A stretch of 5,878 nucleotides of DNA from Actinomycetota bacterium. GTDB taxonomy: Bacteria > Actinomycetota > Thermoleophilia > Gaiellales > Gaiellaceae. A program made the position numbers and the translations under genes. Every line of letters starts with the position of its first letter. The first letter of the stretch is position 1. The notes under the pieces are model-generated. The model made no database searches, was not told the DNA's origin, and saw only the letters and a program-made list of their open reading frames with translations. The stretch is taken from positions 1 through 5,878 of the forward strand of contig JACDGR010000228.1 of NCBI GenBank assembly GCA_013821525.1. The letters are read 5' to 3'. This document shows positions 1-5,878 of this stretch, piece after piece.

Positions 1-822
1 GGGCGCCGGGTCGATGGCCAGCTCGCCGGCGACTATCGCTCGGCCTTCGCCGGAGTCGGGAGCGAGTTGTGGCAGGTGCGCCCATACGAGCCGGGCGACG
101 ACGTGCGCCGGATCGAGTGGAATGTCACCGCGCGTACCGGAATCCCGCACGTGCGGGTTGAGCTTGCAGAGCGCGTGCTCGTCACGTGGCTCGTGCTCGA
201 CGCGTCGGCCTCGATGGCGTTCGGCACGGGTGAGCGCCGCAAGGCCGATGTTGCGGAGGGCGTCGCAGTCGCCGTCGGCTATGCGGCGACCCGCCGTGGC
301 AACCGGCTCGGCACGATCGCATTCGGCGAGGAGGCGCAGGTCGAGCGCCCGCGGCAGGGACGGCGAGCCCTGCTCGAGACGCTGCGGCTCCTCCGCGACC
401 TGCCGCCCGGCGGCAACGGGTCGCTGCAGGGAGCGCTGGAGCTCGCCGACCGGGTCGCGACCCAGCGCTCGCTCGTGATCGTCGTCTCCGATTTCCGCGG
501 CTCACCCGACTGGCGGCTGCCGCTGCTGCGGCTGGCGGGTCGGCACACCGTGCTCGCAGTCGAGGTGCGCGACCCGCGCGAGCAGGAGCTCGCGGATGTC
601 GGCGAGTTGCGCCTCGTCGATCCGGAGACGGGACGTCACCTGCGCGTCGACACGAGCGACCGTCGGCTGCGCGAGCGCTTTGCGGCTGCGGCCACCGACG
701 AGCGCCGCGCGCTCTCGGCAAGCCTGGCCTCGGCCGGCGTCGGGCACGTCGCACTCTCGACCGACGGCGACTGGCTGCGCCCACTGACCGCGTTCCTGCG
801 TCGAGGTCGGCGGACGCGTTGA
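1..822 (+). CDS. DUF58 domain protein (VWA-like fold), 5' end truncated by window
   Basis: The reading frame is open from base 1, and its first residues (GRRVDGQLAGDYRSAF) already match the conserved approach to a DUF58 domain, so the true start lies upstream; the TTG at 67 is internal. The DUF58 signature, YEPGDDVRRIEWNVTARTG at visible residues 29-47, is followed by a VWA-like part with a DASAS metal-site motif (residues 67-71) and a strand ending in VVSDF (Asp164). No membrane segment is visible in the 273 residues. Known for the family: DUF58 proteins are encoded beside MoxR AAA+ ATPases and VWA proteins and are thought to take part in chaperone-like or metal-cofactor assembly; the biochemical role is unsettled. 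It is the first visible gene of an operon and its TGA overlaps the TTG start of the next gene. The family call is firm; the function is inference. Confidence 0.93.
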   Translation, partial: GRRVDGQLAGDYRSAFAGVGSELWQVRPYEPGDDVRRIEWNVTARTGIPHVRVELAERVLVTWLVLDASASMAFGTGERRKADVAEGVAVAVGYAATRRGNRLGTIAFGEEAQVERPRQGRRALLETLRLLRDLPPGGNGSLQGALELADRVATQRSLVIVVSDFRGSPDWRLPLLRLAGRHTVLAVEVRDPREQELADVGELRLVDPETGRHLRVDTSDRRLRERFAAAATDERRALSASLASAGVGHVALSTDGDWLRPLTAFLRRGRRTR

Positions 823-1787
823 GCTTCTCCGCGCCGCTCCTCCTCTTCGGCCTGCTCGCGGTGCCGGTCGTCGTTGCCGCGTACCTCTGGCTCGACGTGC
901 GCCGCGACGATCGCGCCGCCAGCTGGGCGTCGCCGGCGCTCCTGCCGAACATGGTCGCCCGTCCCTCGCCCTGGCGCCGTCACCTTCCCGTCGGACTGCT
1001 GCTCGTCGGTGTCGCCCTGCTGCTCGTCGGTTTCGCGCGGCCGAAGGCGACGATCAACACCAAGAAGCAGGAAGCGACGGTGGTGATCGTGCTCGACATC
1101 TCGGGCTCCATGGCCTCAGACGACGCGCCTCCGACACGGCTCGCGGCCGCGCGGGCCGCCGCGAAGCGGTACGTCGACAAGCTGCCGAAGGGCTATCGGA
1201 TGTCGGTGATCACGTTCTCGGATCACACGACGCTCGCCTCGCCGCCGACCAGCGACCTGGTGCGCGTGCGGGCCGTGCTCGATCGCGCACGTACCGGCCC
1301 TCAGGGTACGGCGCTCGCAGATGCGGTCTCGCGTGCGGTAGCTGTCGCGAAGGCAGTCCCTGGAACGAAGAAGCGCACGCGGCCGCCCGCGGTGATCGTC
1401 GTCTTCTCCGACGGTGGGCAGACGGCCGGCCGCGTCACGCCACAGCAGGCGGCCCAGCAGGCGAAGGCGGCAGGCATACCGGTGACGGCAGTCTCGGTCG
1501 GCACCCCGGACGGGATCGTGCAGCAACCCGTCAAGGGCGGATTCACGGAACGGATCCAGGTCCCGGTCAAGCCGGCCGTGCTGCAGACGATTGCACGCTC
1601 GTCGAACGGGTTCTTCGTCGCGGGCACACAGGCCGTCGACCCGAAGCGCACCTACTCGGAGCTCGGCTCCCGCGTCGGCCACCAGCGAAAGTCGGTCGAG
1701 ATCACCTCCGTCGCGGCAGCCGGTGGCCTCGTCTTCATGCTCGCCGGCGCGCTGCTCTCGGGGATCTGGTTCAGGAGGATCGTATGA
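819..1787 (+). CDS. Membrane-anchored VWA domain protein (BatA/BatB-like), first copy
   Basis: This 322-residue protein starts at a TTG overlapping the DUF58 stop (TTGA). The Shine-Dalgarno sequence is weak (GGCGGA, 809-814), so translation probably depends on coupling. Layout: hydrophobic helix at about 5-22, a second at 57-74, a VWA domain at about 87-265, and a C-terminal helix at about 299-317. The metal site looks complete: DISGS (93-97), Thr164 in PQGTALADAV, and Asp198 in VVFSDGG. This order of helices and VWA domain is that of BatA/BatB-type proteins, in which the VWA domain lies between membrane anchors and binds partners through a divalent metal. The segment ELGSRVG before the last helix recurs as ELGSSIA in the second VWA protein of this operon, which supports paralogy. 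The probable partners are the DUF58 protein and an unseen MoxR ATPase. The actual ligand is unknown. Confidence 0.93.
   Translation: MSFSAPLLLFGLLAVPVVVAAYLWLDVRRDDRAASWASPALLPNMVARPSPWRRHLPVGLLLVGVALLLVGFARPKATINTKKQEATVVIVLDISGSMASDDAPPTRLAAARAAAKRYVDKLPKGYRMSVITFSDHTTLASPPTSDLVRVRAVLDRARTGPQGTALADAVSRAVAVAKAVPGTKKRTRPPAVIVVFSDGGQTAGRVTPQQAAQQAKAAGIPVTAVSVGTPDGIVQQPVKGGFTERIQVPVKPAVLQTIARSSNGFFVAGTQAVDPKRTYSELGSRVGHQRKSVEITSVAAAGGLVFMLAGALLSGIWFRRIV
1773..1778 (+). promoter_or_regulatory. Ribosome binding site (AGGAGG) for the small secreted protein
   Basis: A consensus AGGAGG lies 5 nt before the ATG at 1784, inside the last codons of the upstream VWA gene. It is the strongest ribosome binding site in the plus-strand operon. 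It fixes this start and suggests the secreted protein is initiated efficiently in its own right as well as by coupling. Confidence 0.85.
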
Positions 1788-2467
1788 GGCCGGCGCTCAC
1801 GGCATTCGTCGCAGCCCTCGCCTTTGCCGCCGCGCTCGCGCCCGCGGGCGGAGCGACGAACGAGTGCCACGGCATCCAGTCGTGCATTCGCGTGCCCGGC
1901 CCATGGGTGGTCGTGCCCGCGCGCGGGACTGCGACCTATCTCCTCAGTTGTCCCGGCGGCCGCAGCGTCGTCGGCGGTCTCGACGCGCAGGCGTCCTCCC
2001 GCGCGGTCAGGGTCGGCTTCGAGGGGCGGCTTGGCGCACCTGTGCAGCCTGGCGTCACGACGACGCGGTACGCGCTCTTCCACGCGGTGTCGACAGCGAA
2101 GACAGCTCAGGTGTTCCAGCCGCTCCTGGGCTGCATCCCGACACAGGGAGGCGGTGGACGCTCGACCGTGTCGGTGCGCGTCACCCCGGTCGGGCCGGCG
2201 CTCGAGCTGCGCGCGCGCATCGTTGTGATCGGCCCGGGCCAGATCCGCTCGGCGCGCGTCTCGTGCCGGCCCGATGAGCAGCTCGTCGGCTCGTGGCAGG
2301 CGATCGCGTTTCGCGTCAAGCAGGCGCCGAGCGTGCCAGGTAACGCGCTCGTGCATGTGACGCACATCGTTCGTGGCAAGCAAGTGGTTGCGACCGCCGC
2401 TGCGACCGATGGGCTGTCGATCGACGCGCACGCCATCGTGCAGGTCGGTGCGGAGTGCGCGCCGTGA
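1784..2467 (+). CDS. Secreted protein of unknown function with duplicated cysteine module
   Basis: I do not recognise a family. The ATG overlaps the preceding stop (ATGA) and has an ideal AGGAGG 5 nt upstream, so the start is secure. The 227-residue product opens with a signal-peptide-like stretch (Arg2, then a hydrophobic run to about residue 19), with likely cleavage near residues 23-25. No other membrane helix is apparent. The mature part has six cysteines (28, 34, 56, 117, 161, 225), an even number that would suit disulfides outside the membrane. Residues 42-117 and 147-225 look like two diverged copies of one module: VVVPARGTATYLLSC aligns without gaps to VVIGPGQIRSARVSC. Each is followed by a V-G motif 7-8 residues on and a closing Cys 61 or 64 residues after the first. 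Its place between two VWA genes suggests an extracytoplasmic partner of the VWA domains; this is inference from position only. Confidence 0.85.
   Translation: MRPALTAFVAALAFAAALAPAGGATNECHGIQSCIRVPGPWVVVPARGTATYLLSCPGGRSVVGGLDAQASSRAVRVGFEGRLGAPVQPGVTTTRYALFHAVSTAKTAQVFQPLLGCIPTQGGGGRSTVSVRVTPVGPALELRARIVVIGPGQIRSARVSCRPDEQLVGSWQAIAFRVKQAPSVPGNALVHVTHIVRGKQVVATAAATDGLSIDAHAIVQVGAECAP
1907..2134 (+). repeat. Protein-level internal repeat, copy 1 (residues 42-117 of secreted protein)
   Basis: First copy of the duplicated module, running from VVVPARG to the Cys of LLGC. Key residues are Cys56, Val63-Gly64, a Pro-Gly near 89-90 and Cys117. The similarity is visible only in the protein, so the duplication is old or fast-evolving. 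Confidence 0.5.
2222..2458 (+). repeat. Protein-level internal repeat, copy 2 (residues 147-225 of secreted protein)
   Basis: Second copy of the module, running from VVIGPGQ to the Cys of GAEC. Key residues are Cys161, Val168-Gly169, a Pro-Gly at 185-186 and Cys225. The lead-in to the first Cys aligns with copy 1 without gaps (14 residues from the first Val to Cys in both). Confidence 0.5.
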
Positions 2468-3483
2468 CCTTCGCCTCCCCGTGGCTCCTGCCCGTCCTTC
2501 TGCTGGTGCCTGCGGTGCTCGTGCTCGCACTCGTCTTCGACCGCCGTCGCGCGCGGTACACAGTCGCATTCACGAACATCGACCTGCTGGCGTCGGTCGC
2601 GACGACCACGCGACGGCGCCCGCTGCGCTGGCTACCGCTGGCGCTCTTCCTGCTCGCGCTCGCGTCTGCTTCGGCGGCGCTCGCACGGCCGAACGCGAAG
2701 GTGCGCGAGACCTCCGACAAGGCAACGATCGTCTTGCTCGTCGACGTCTCAGGCTCGATGCGCGCGTCGGATGTCAAGCCGACGCGGCTCGGTGCCGCGC
2801 AGTCGGCGATGGCGACGTTCGCGGACAATGTCCCCAAAGGCGTGAAGCTCGGGCTCGTCTCGTTCAGCACCAGTCCCGACCTGCTCGTGATCCCGACGAC
2901 CGACCGGACGATTCTGCACGAGGGGATCGACCTGCTCGCCCCCGAGGCAGGCACGGCAATCGGCGACGGCCTCGGCATGGCAGTGCACGTCGCGCAAACC
3001 GCGCTCGCGGGAGCGCCCCGAGGTAAGGACGGCAAGGTGCCTGCCGCGATCGTCCTGCTCTCGGACGGCGCGCAGACACGCGGCACGCTGACTCCGCTCG
3101 ACGGCGCGGCTCGCGCGAAAGCCGCGGGGATCCGCGTCTTTACCGTGGCGCTCGGCACGAAGAACGGGACGCTCGGGTTCGGGCCGTTCGGTGGCTACGG
3201 CTTCGGCGGCGGCTTCGGGGGTGGGGGCGGCGGCAACGGCGGCCGGCGCCTCCCGGTACGCCCCGATCCGGTCACGCTGGCCGCGATCGCGAAGGAGACC
3301 GACGGGGCGACCTACACCGCAAACTCGGCGAAGAGGGTCGAGGCGGTCTACAAGGAGCTCGGCTCGAGCATCGCCCAGCGCACCGTCAAGCGCGAGGTCT
3401 CGTCGTGGTTCGTCGGGCTCGCAGCGCTGTTGCTGGTCGGCTCGCTGGGCGCCGCGCGGCTGACCGGCGAACAGCTTCCCTGA
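2464..3483 (+). CDS. Membrane-anchored VWA domain protein (BatA/BatB-like), second copy
   Basis: I chose the GTG at 2464, which overlaps the preceding stop (GTGA) like the other junctions here, has GGAG 8 nt upstream, and gives the family-typical opening MTFASPWLLP. An in-frame GTG at 2455 would add three residues. The 339-residue protein has helices at about 8-25 and 57-74, the segment FTNIDLLASVA between them, a VWA domain at about 88-285, and a C-terminal helix at about 314-331. The metal site is complete: DVSGS (94-98), Thr164 in EAGTAIGDGL, and Asp201 in LLSDGAQT. It is a paralogue of the VWA protein encoded two genes upstream, sharing SM..SD..PTRL, the ELGS motif and topology. It differs by a glycine-rich insertion at 235-260, after the VALGT strand. 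Last gene of the operon; the partner or ligand of the VWA domain is unknown. Confidence 0.92.
   Translation: MTFASPWLLPVLLLVPAVLVLALVFDRRRARYTVAFTNIDLLASVATTTRRRPLRWLPLALFLLALASASAALARPNAKVRETSDKATIVLLVDVSGSMRASDVKPTRLGAAQSAMATFADNVPKGVKLGLVSFSTSPDLLVIPTTDRTILHEGIDLLAPEAGTAIGDGLGMAVHVAQTALAGAPRGKDGKVPAAIVLLSDGAQTRGTLTPLDGAARAKAAGIRVFTVALGTKNGTLGFGPFGGYGFGGGFGGGGGGNGGRRLPVRPDPVTLAAIAKETDGATYTANSAKRVEAVYKELGSSIAQRTVKREVSSWFVGLAALLLVGSLGAARLTGEQLP
3166..3243 (+). repeat. Glycine/phenylalanine-rich low-complexity loop in second VWA protein
   Basis: Residues 235-260 of the second VWA protein are dominated by Gly with Phe and Tyr (for example GGYGFGGGFGGGGGG). They sit between the last VWA core strands and the PVRPDPVTLAAIA helix. 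The first VWA protein has an ordinary linker containing PVKGGF at the same place. The DNA is a run of ggc/ggt/ggg codons, so slippage expansion is a possible origin. Confidence 0.8.
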
Positions 3484-3500
3484 GTAGCCGTGAGGGCTAC
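3484..3500. terminator. Possible bidirectional terminator hairpin between convergent operons
   Basis: GTAGCC, a 5-nt loop GTGAG, and GGCTAC form a perfect 6-bp stem. It begins right after the TGA of the second VWA gene and covers the TAG of the oppositely oriented oxidoreductase gene. Being palindromic it would form in both transcripts. Neither side has a T-rich tract, so it is not a classical intrinsic terminator, although U-poor hairpins are reported in high-GC actinobacteria. The position is the main support. Confidence 0.4.
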
Positions 3501-4807
3501 AGGTCGAGATTCAGCTCGCGCAGCGCGAGGAAGACCGCCTCGCTGAACGTCGGGTAGGGCTGGATCACGTCGAGCAGCACCTCGATCGGGGTCTCGGCGC
3601 GGATCGCGAGCGTCAGCTGCTGCAACCATTCGCCCGCTTCGGGCCCGACGGCAACCGCGCCCTTCAGGACGCGGCGCTCCGGGTCGGCGACGACCTTCAA
3701 GAAGCCCGGACGCTTCGGGCGCTCGTAGGTCGAGAGGCGCGGGACGGAGGTGAGGTCCCAGCGCGCGCTGACTCCGCCATCCGTGTCGCCGACCATGGCG
3801 ACCTGCGGGTCGGTGAAGATCGTCGCGGGGACCGCGCGATGGTCGGCGCGCACCTCGCGCCCGTCCATGTCGTAAGCAGCGATCCTTGCGTGGTACTTGC
3901 CGACGTGGGTGAAGGGCGCGATTCCCGTCACGTCCCCGAGCGCCCACACGTCCTGGGCGGCGCGCATGCGTTCGTCGACCTCGATGCCGCGACGAGAGAT
4001 CGTCAGCCCAAGCGGCTCGAGCCCGTCGACGTTCGGCTTACGGCCGGTGGCGATCAGCAGCTGATCGAACGCGACCGAGCTTCCATCGCTGAGCGAGAGC
4101 GCGTCACGCTCCGCACGAACCGCCTGCACCCCGACGCGGATGTCGATGCCCTCGGTCGCGAGGGCGTCAGCGACGAGCTCCGCCGCGTCCGCGTCGACGC
4201 GCGAGAGGATCCGGGTGTCGCCCTGCACCAGCGTCACCTGCGCGCCGACTCGCTGGAAGAACTGTGCGAGCTCGCAGCCAACGGGCCCGGCGCCGAGCAC
4301 GACGAGCCGCTTCGGCACCTCGGTCGTCTCTGTCGCCTCGCGGTTCGTCCAGTAGTCGATCCCGTCGAGGCCATCGATCGGCGGAACCACCGGCGAGGAG
4401 CCGGTCGCGATCACGAGCCGGTCGTAGCGCAACTCCCGGCCGTCGACCGTGACCACTCCCGGCGCAGTGACGGCGGCATCGCCGCGCACGAGCTCAGCGT
4501 TCTGCGAGTCGAGCCACTCGACCTGCGAGGAGTCGTCGCGCTCTGCAACGACGTCACGCCATGCAAAGACCTTCTGCACGTCGAGCGCACCAGGGTCGAT
4601 CGCGTCGAAGGTATGGCCGGCCGCGGCGTAGAGCTCCGGGGCGCGAACCATCGTCTTCGTCGGCATGCATGCCCAGTACGAGCATTCGCCTCCGACGAGA
4701 AGCCGCTCGATCACCGTCACCTGCGAGGAGGTGTCGAGCCGGCGGAGGGCGCCGACGAAATGCTCGCCGGTCGACCCTCCACCGAGTACGACAATGTGCT
4801 GCGTCAA
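3497..4807 (-). CDS. FAD-dependent pyridine nucleotide-disulfide oxidoreductase (Lpd/MerA-like)
   Basis: This 436-residue protein has the full class I flavin disulfide reductase layout. An FAD-binding GGGSTG (9-14) is followed by a redox-active pair Cys42/Cys47 in GGECSYWACMPTK, ATG at 134-136, a nucleotide-binding GAGPVGCE (172-179), a second FAD contact ALGDVTG (289-295), and a dimerisation domain from about 325 (VPATIFTDPQVAMVG). The strand after the nucleotide site ends in Gln195, where NADH enzymes usually carry an acidic residue, so cofactor preference is unclear. The usual C-terminal His-Pro-Thr...Glu reads YPTFSE: Tyr418 replaces the catalytic His while Glu423 remains. Mercuric reductases also have Tyr in this region, but the N-terminal metal-binding domain and C-terminal Cys pair of MerA are absent. 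The start is a TTG directly after the upstream TAG. No other start codon precedes the FAD motif. The substrate cannot be named. Confidence 0.92.
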   Translation of the reverse strand: MTQHIVVLGGGSTGEHFVGALRRLDTSSQVTVIERLLVGGECSYWACMPTKTMVRAPELYAAAGHTFDAIDPGALDVQKVFAWRDVVAERDDSSQVEWLDSQNAELVRGDAAVTAPGVVTVDGRELRYDRLVIATGSSPVVPPIDGLDGIDYWTNREATETTEVPKRLVVLGAGPVGCELAQFFQRVGAQVTLVQGDTRILSRVDADAAELVADALATEGIDIRVGVQAVRAERDALSLSDGSSVAFDQLLIATGRKPNVDGLEPLGLTISRRGIEVDERMRAAQDVWALGDVTGIAPFTHVGKYHARIAAYDMDGREVRADHRAVPATIFTDPQVAMVGDTDGGVSARWDLTSVPRLSTYERPKRPGFLKVVADPERRVLKGAVAVGPEAGEWLQQLTLAIRAETPIEVLLDVIQPYPTFSEAVFLALRELNLDL

Positions 4808-5734
4808 CTAGGCGAGACCGTTCGCCTTCAGGAAGGCCTTGGCGACCTTCGCTGCCGACTGCTTGTCGACGATCACGGCCTTGTTCATCGCGACGATCGC
4901 GTTCTGGCTCAGCTTCGCCGAGACCGCGTTGACCGTGGCGGTGAACTTCGCGCCGAGAGACGTCGCGACGGATGTCTTGACGATCGGGGCGACGTTCTGG
5001 AAGCCCGTCACGTGCTTCGGGTCGCTGAGGACCGTGTACTTCGAGCCCTTGCCGAGCGGGGGGTCTGTCGAGAACACGTCGGCCGCGAGCACCTTGCCCG
5101 CGTCGAGCGCCGCGTACGCCGAGATGCCCGCGAGCGGTAGGAACGACGCCTTCGTCAGGCCGTACTGCTTCGTGTAGCCGACGAAGCAGGTGTTGCGCGT
5201 CTTGCACTCGGGGAAGCCGCCGAGCTTGAACGCGCCGACCTTCTTCAGGTCACCGACCGACTTCAACCCGTACTTCTTCGCAGTCGCATTCGTAACTGCG
5301 ACGACGTCAGTGTCGAAGAACGGCGTCGGCTTCAGGACGGTGTAGCCCTTCGCCGCCTCGAGCTGCTTCGCGAGCTGCCAGGTGGCCTGGCCCGTCTTCG
5401 CCGAGAGCGCGTGGTGGAAGACGTCCTGCACGATCACGCCCGTGTACTCGGGATAGAAGTTGATCTTGCCGCTCGTGAGCGCGGTCTGGACGAGCTCGGT
5501 CGATCCGATGTTCTCCTTGTAACCGACCGAGAAGCCCTTGGCCTCGAGCGCCTGCTTGTAGAGCTGTCCGAGGATGAACTCCTCGGGGAAGTTCTTGGTG
5601 CCGATCACGACCTTCGTGCCCGCCGAATTCGCCGGCTTGGCGAAGACGGCGGCGAACAAGCCGATGACAATCGCGACTCCGAGGGAGATCGCGAACGCCG
5701 CCTTGGCGGCCCTGCGCGTGTGCTTGCGGATCAA
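4808..5734 (-). CDS. Glycine betaine/choline-type ABC transporter substrate-binding protein (OpuBC/ProX-like)
   Basis: This 308-residue exported binding protein belongs to the OpuAC-type substrate-binding family for quaternary ammonium compounds. A basic N-terminus (MIRKHTRRAAK) and a hydrophobic segment at about 13-32 form a signal peptide, perhaps cleaved after ANSA (residue 38). There is no lipobox Cys, so it is not an obvious lipoprotein and could stay anchored by an uncleaved helix. Family motifs seen are GTKNFPEEFILGQLY (45-59), GSTELVQTAL (77-86), YPEYTG (94-99), and GGFPECKTRNTC (172-183), with Cys177 and Cys183 as a likely disulfide. The C-terminus (AKAFLKANGLA) is also typical. The TTG start overlaps the permease stop (TTGA) and has AAAGGAG 5 nt upstream. 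Family knowledge suggests osmoprotectant uptake with the permease and an ATPase outside the window; the exact ligand is not determined. Confidence 0.93.
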   Translation of the reverse strand: MIRKHTRRAAKAAFAISLGVAIVIGLFAAVFAKPANSAGTKVVIGTKNFPEEFILGQLYKQALEAKGFSVGYKENIGSTELVQTALTSGKINFYPEYTGVIVQDVFHHALSAKTGQATWQLAKQLEAAKGYTVLKPTPFFDTDVVAVTNATAKKYGLKSVGDLKKVGAFKLGGFPECKTRNTCFVGYTKQYGLTKASFLPLAGISAYAALDAGKVLAADVFSTDPPLGKGSKYTVLSDPKHVTGFQNVAPIVKTSVATSLGAKFTATVNAVSAKLSQNAIVAMNKAVIVDKQSAAKVAKAFLKANGLA

Positions 5735-5878
5735 AGCAGCTCCTTTCGTGGTTGGTCGACCAAAACCCTAGTCCGCCGGAGGCCCCTGGGCGTTACGGCG
5801 ATCTGCAATCCGAACAGGGCGAGGAAGACGGCGGCCGAGAGCGCCATCACGCAGAACGAGGCCCCGAGCACCCCGGAG
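5731..5878 (-). CDS. ABC transporter permease, C-terminal end only (OpuBB/ProW-like)
   Basis: The last 48 codons of a reading frame enter from the right edge of the window. They encode a hydrophobic helix (about SFCVMALSAAVFLALFGLQI) followed by a basic tail VTPRGLRRTR and the final residues RKELL. A last membrane helix followed by a TPRG-like basic tail is the usual end of permeases of the osmoprotectant ABC family. The TGA overlaps the TTG start of the binding-protein gene by four bases, the pattern of a translationally coupled operon. The identity rests largely on context, because only the tail is visible. The start and most of the protein lie outside the window. Confidence 0.7.
   Translation of the reverse strand, partial: SGVLGASFCVMALSAAVFLALFGLQIAVTPRGLRRTRVLVDQPRKELL
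5740..5746 (-). promoter_or_regulatory. Ribosome binding site (AAAGGAG) for the substrate-binding protein
   Basis: On the minus strand AAAGGAG lies 5 nt before the TTG at 5734, inside the last codons of the permease gene. It supports the non-ATG start and gives this gene strong independent initiation, as expected for a binding protein needed in excess over its permease. Confidence 0.8.

Noticed and set aside
67..822. TTG at 67 as the start of the DUF58 gene
   Set aside because: The upstream in-frame residues from base 1 match the conserved N-terminal part of the DUF58 domain, so the gene starts before the window.
182..952. A 256-codon minus-strand frame opposite the DUF58 gene
   Set aside because: Low-complexity Arg/Ala-rich translation, a shadow of the DUF58 gene whose motifs are clear on the other strand.
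1652..2569. A 305-codon open frame on the minus strand covering the small secreted-protein gene
   Set aside because: The product is extremely Arg/Ala-rich without motifs. The plus-strand gene has a signal peptide, consensus ribosome binding site, stop/start overlaps and a cysteine repeat.
2316..3158. A 280-codon minus-strand frame opposite the second VWA gene
   Set aside because: It lies over the well-supported VWA domain, including the metal-site codons, and shows no domain of its own.
3497..4807. Calling the oxidoreductase a mercuric reductase because of the Tyr near its C-terminus
   Set aside because: It lacks the heavy-metal-binding N-terminal domain and the C-terminal vicinal cysteines, and no mer genes are nearby.
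3839..5140. A 433-codon open frame on the plus strand opposite the oxidoreductase and binding-protein genes
   Set aside because: Its codons are exact complements of the two real genes, which share one frame. It stays open because Leu TTA/CTA and Ser TCA codons are rare in this GC-rich DNA. The product is Arg/Asp/His-rich with no recognisable domain.
5752..5763. Perfect 12-bp palindrome TTGGTCGACCAA just upstream of the binding-protein ribosome binding site
   Set aside because: It could resemble an operator, but it lies inside the permease coding end (Leu-Val-Asp-Gln) within an overlapping operon, with no nearby promoter and no second copy seen.

Overview
The window is high-GC bacterial DNA, almost wall-to-wall coding, with G/C-rich third codon positions, frequent TTG/GTG starts and stop/start overlaps of about 4 nt. 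Gene content (a DUF58 plus tandem membrane VWA cluster, and an oxidoreductase with a CSYWAC redox motif) fits Actinomycetota. A deep, poorly cultured lineage such as Thermoleophilia is plausible, but that placement is inference; no marker gene is present.

The plus-strand half (1-3483) is one tightly packed operon that enters the window already in progress: a DUF58 protein (5' end missing), a membrane-anchored von Willebrand A (VWA) protein, a small secreted cysteine-containing protein of unknown function, and a second membrane-anchored VWA protein with a glycine-rich loop. All three junctions are short overlaps. Clusters of DUF58 and BatA/BatB-like VWA proteins normally follow a MoxR-family AAA+ ATPase gene, and such a gene probably lies just upstream. 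Both VWA proteins and the DUF58 protein keep DxSxS metal-site (MIDAS) motifs. The least explained gene is the secreted one between the two VWA genes. It is built from two diverged copies of a roughly 76-79-residue module with matching cysteines, and it is the best candidate here for an undescribed component.

The minus-strand half (5878-3497) is a second operon converging on the first. It holds the C-terminal end of an ABC permease (extends beyond the window), a glycine betaine/choline-type (OpuBC/ProX-like) substrate-binding protein, and an FAD-dependent disulfide oxidoreductase. The permease and binding protein overlap by TTGA. The binding-protein stop codon TAG is followed directly, in the same frame, by the TTG start of the oxidoreductase. 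The pairing suggests compatible-solute uptake translationally coupled to a redox enzyme whose substrate cannot be named from sequence alone.

The two operons end 13 bp apart. A perfect 6-bp inverted repeat fills this gap and overlaps the oxidoreductase stop codon, so it may act as a two-way terminator. No RNA genes, mobile elements, CRISPR arrays or gene-free stretches above 300 bases were seen.
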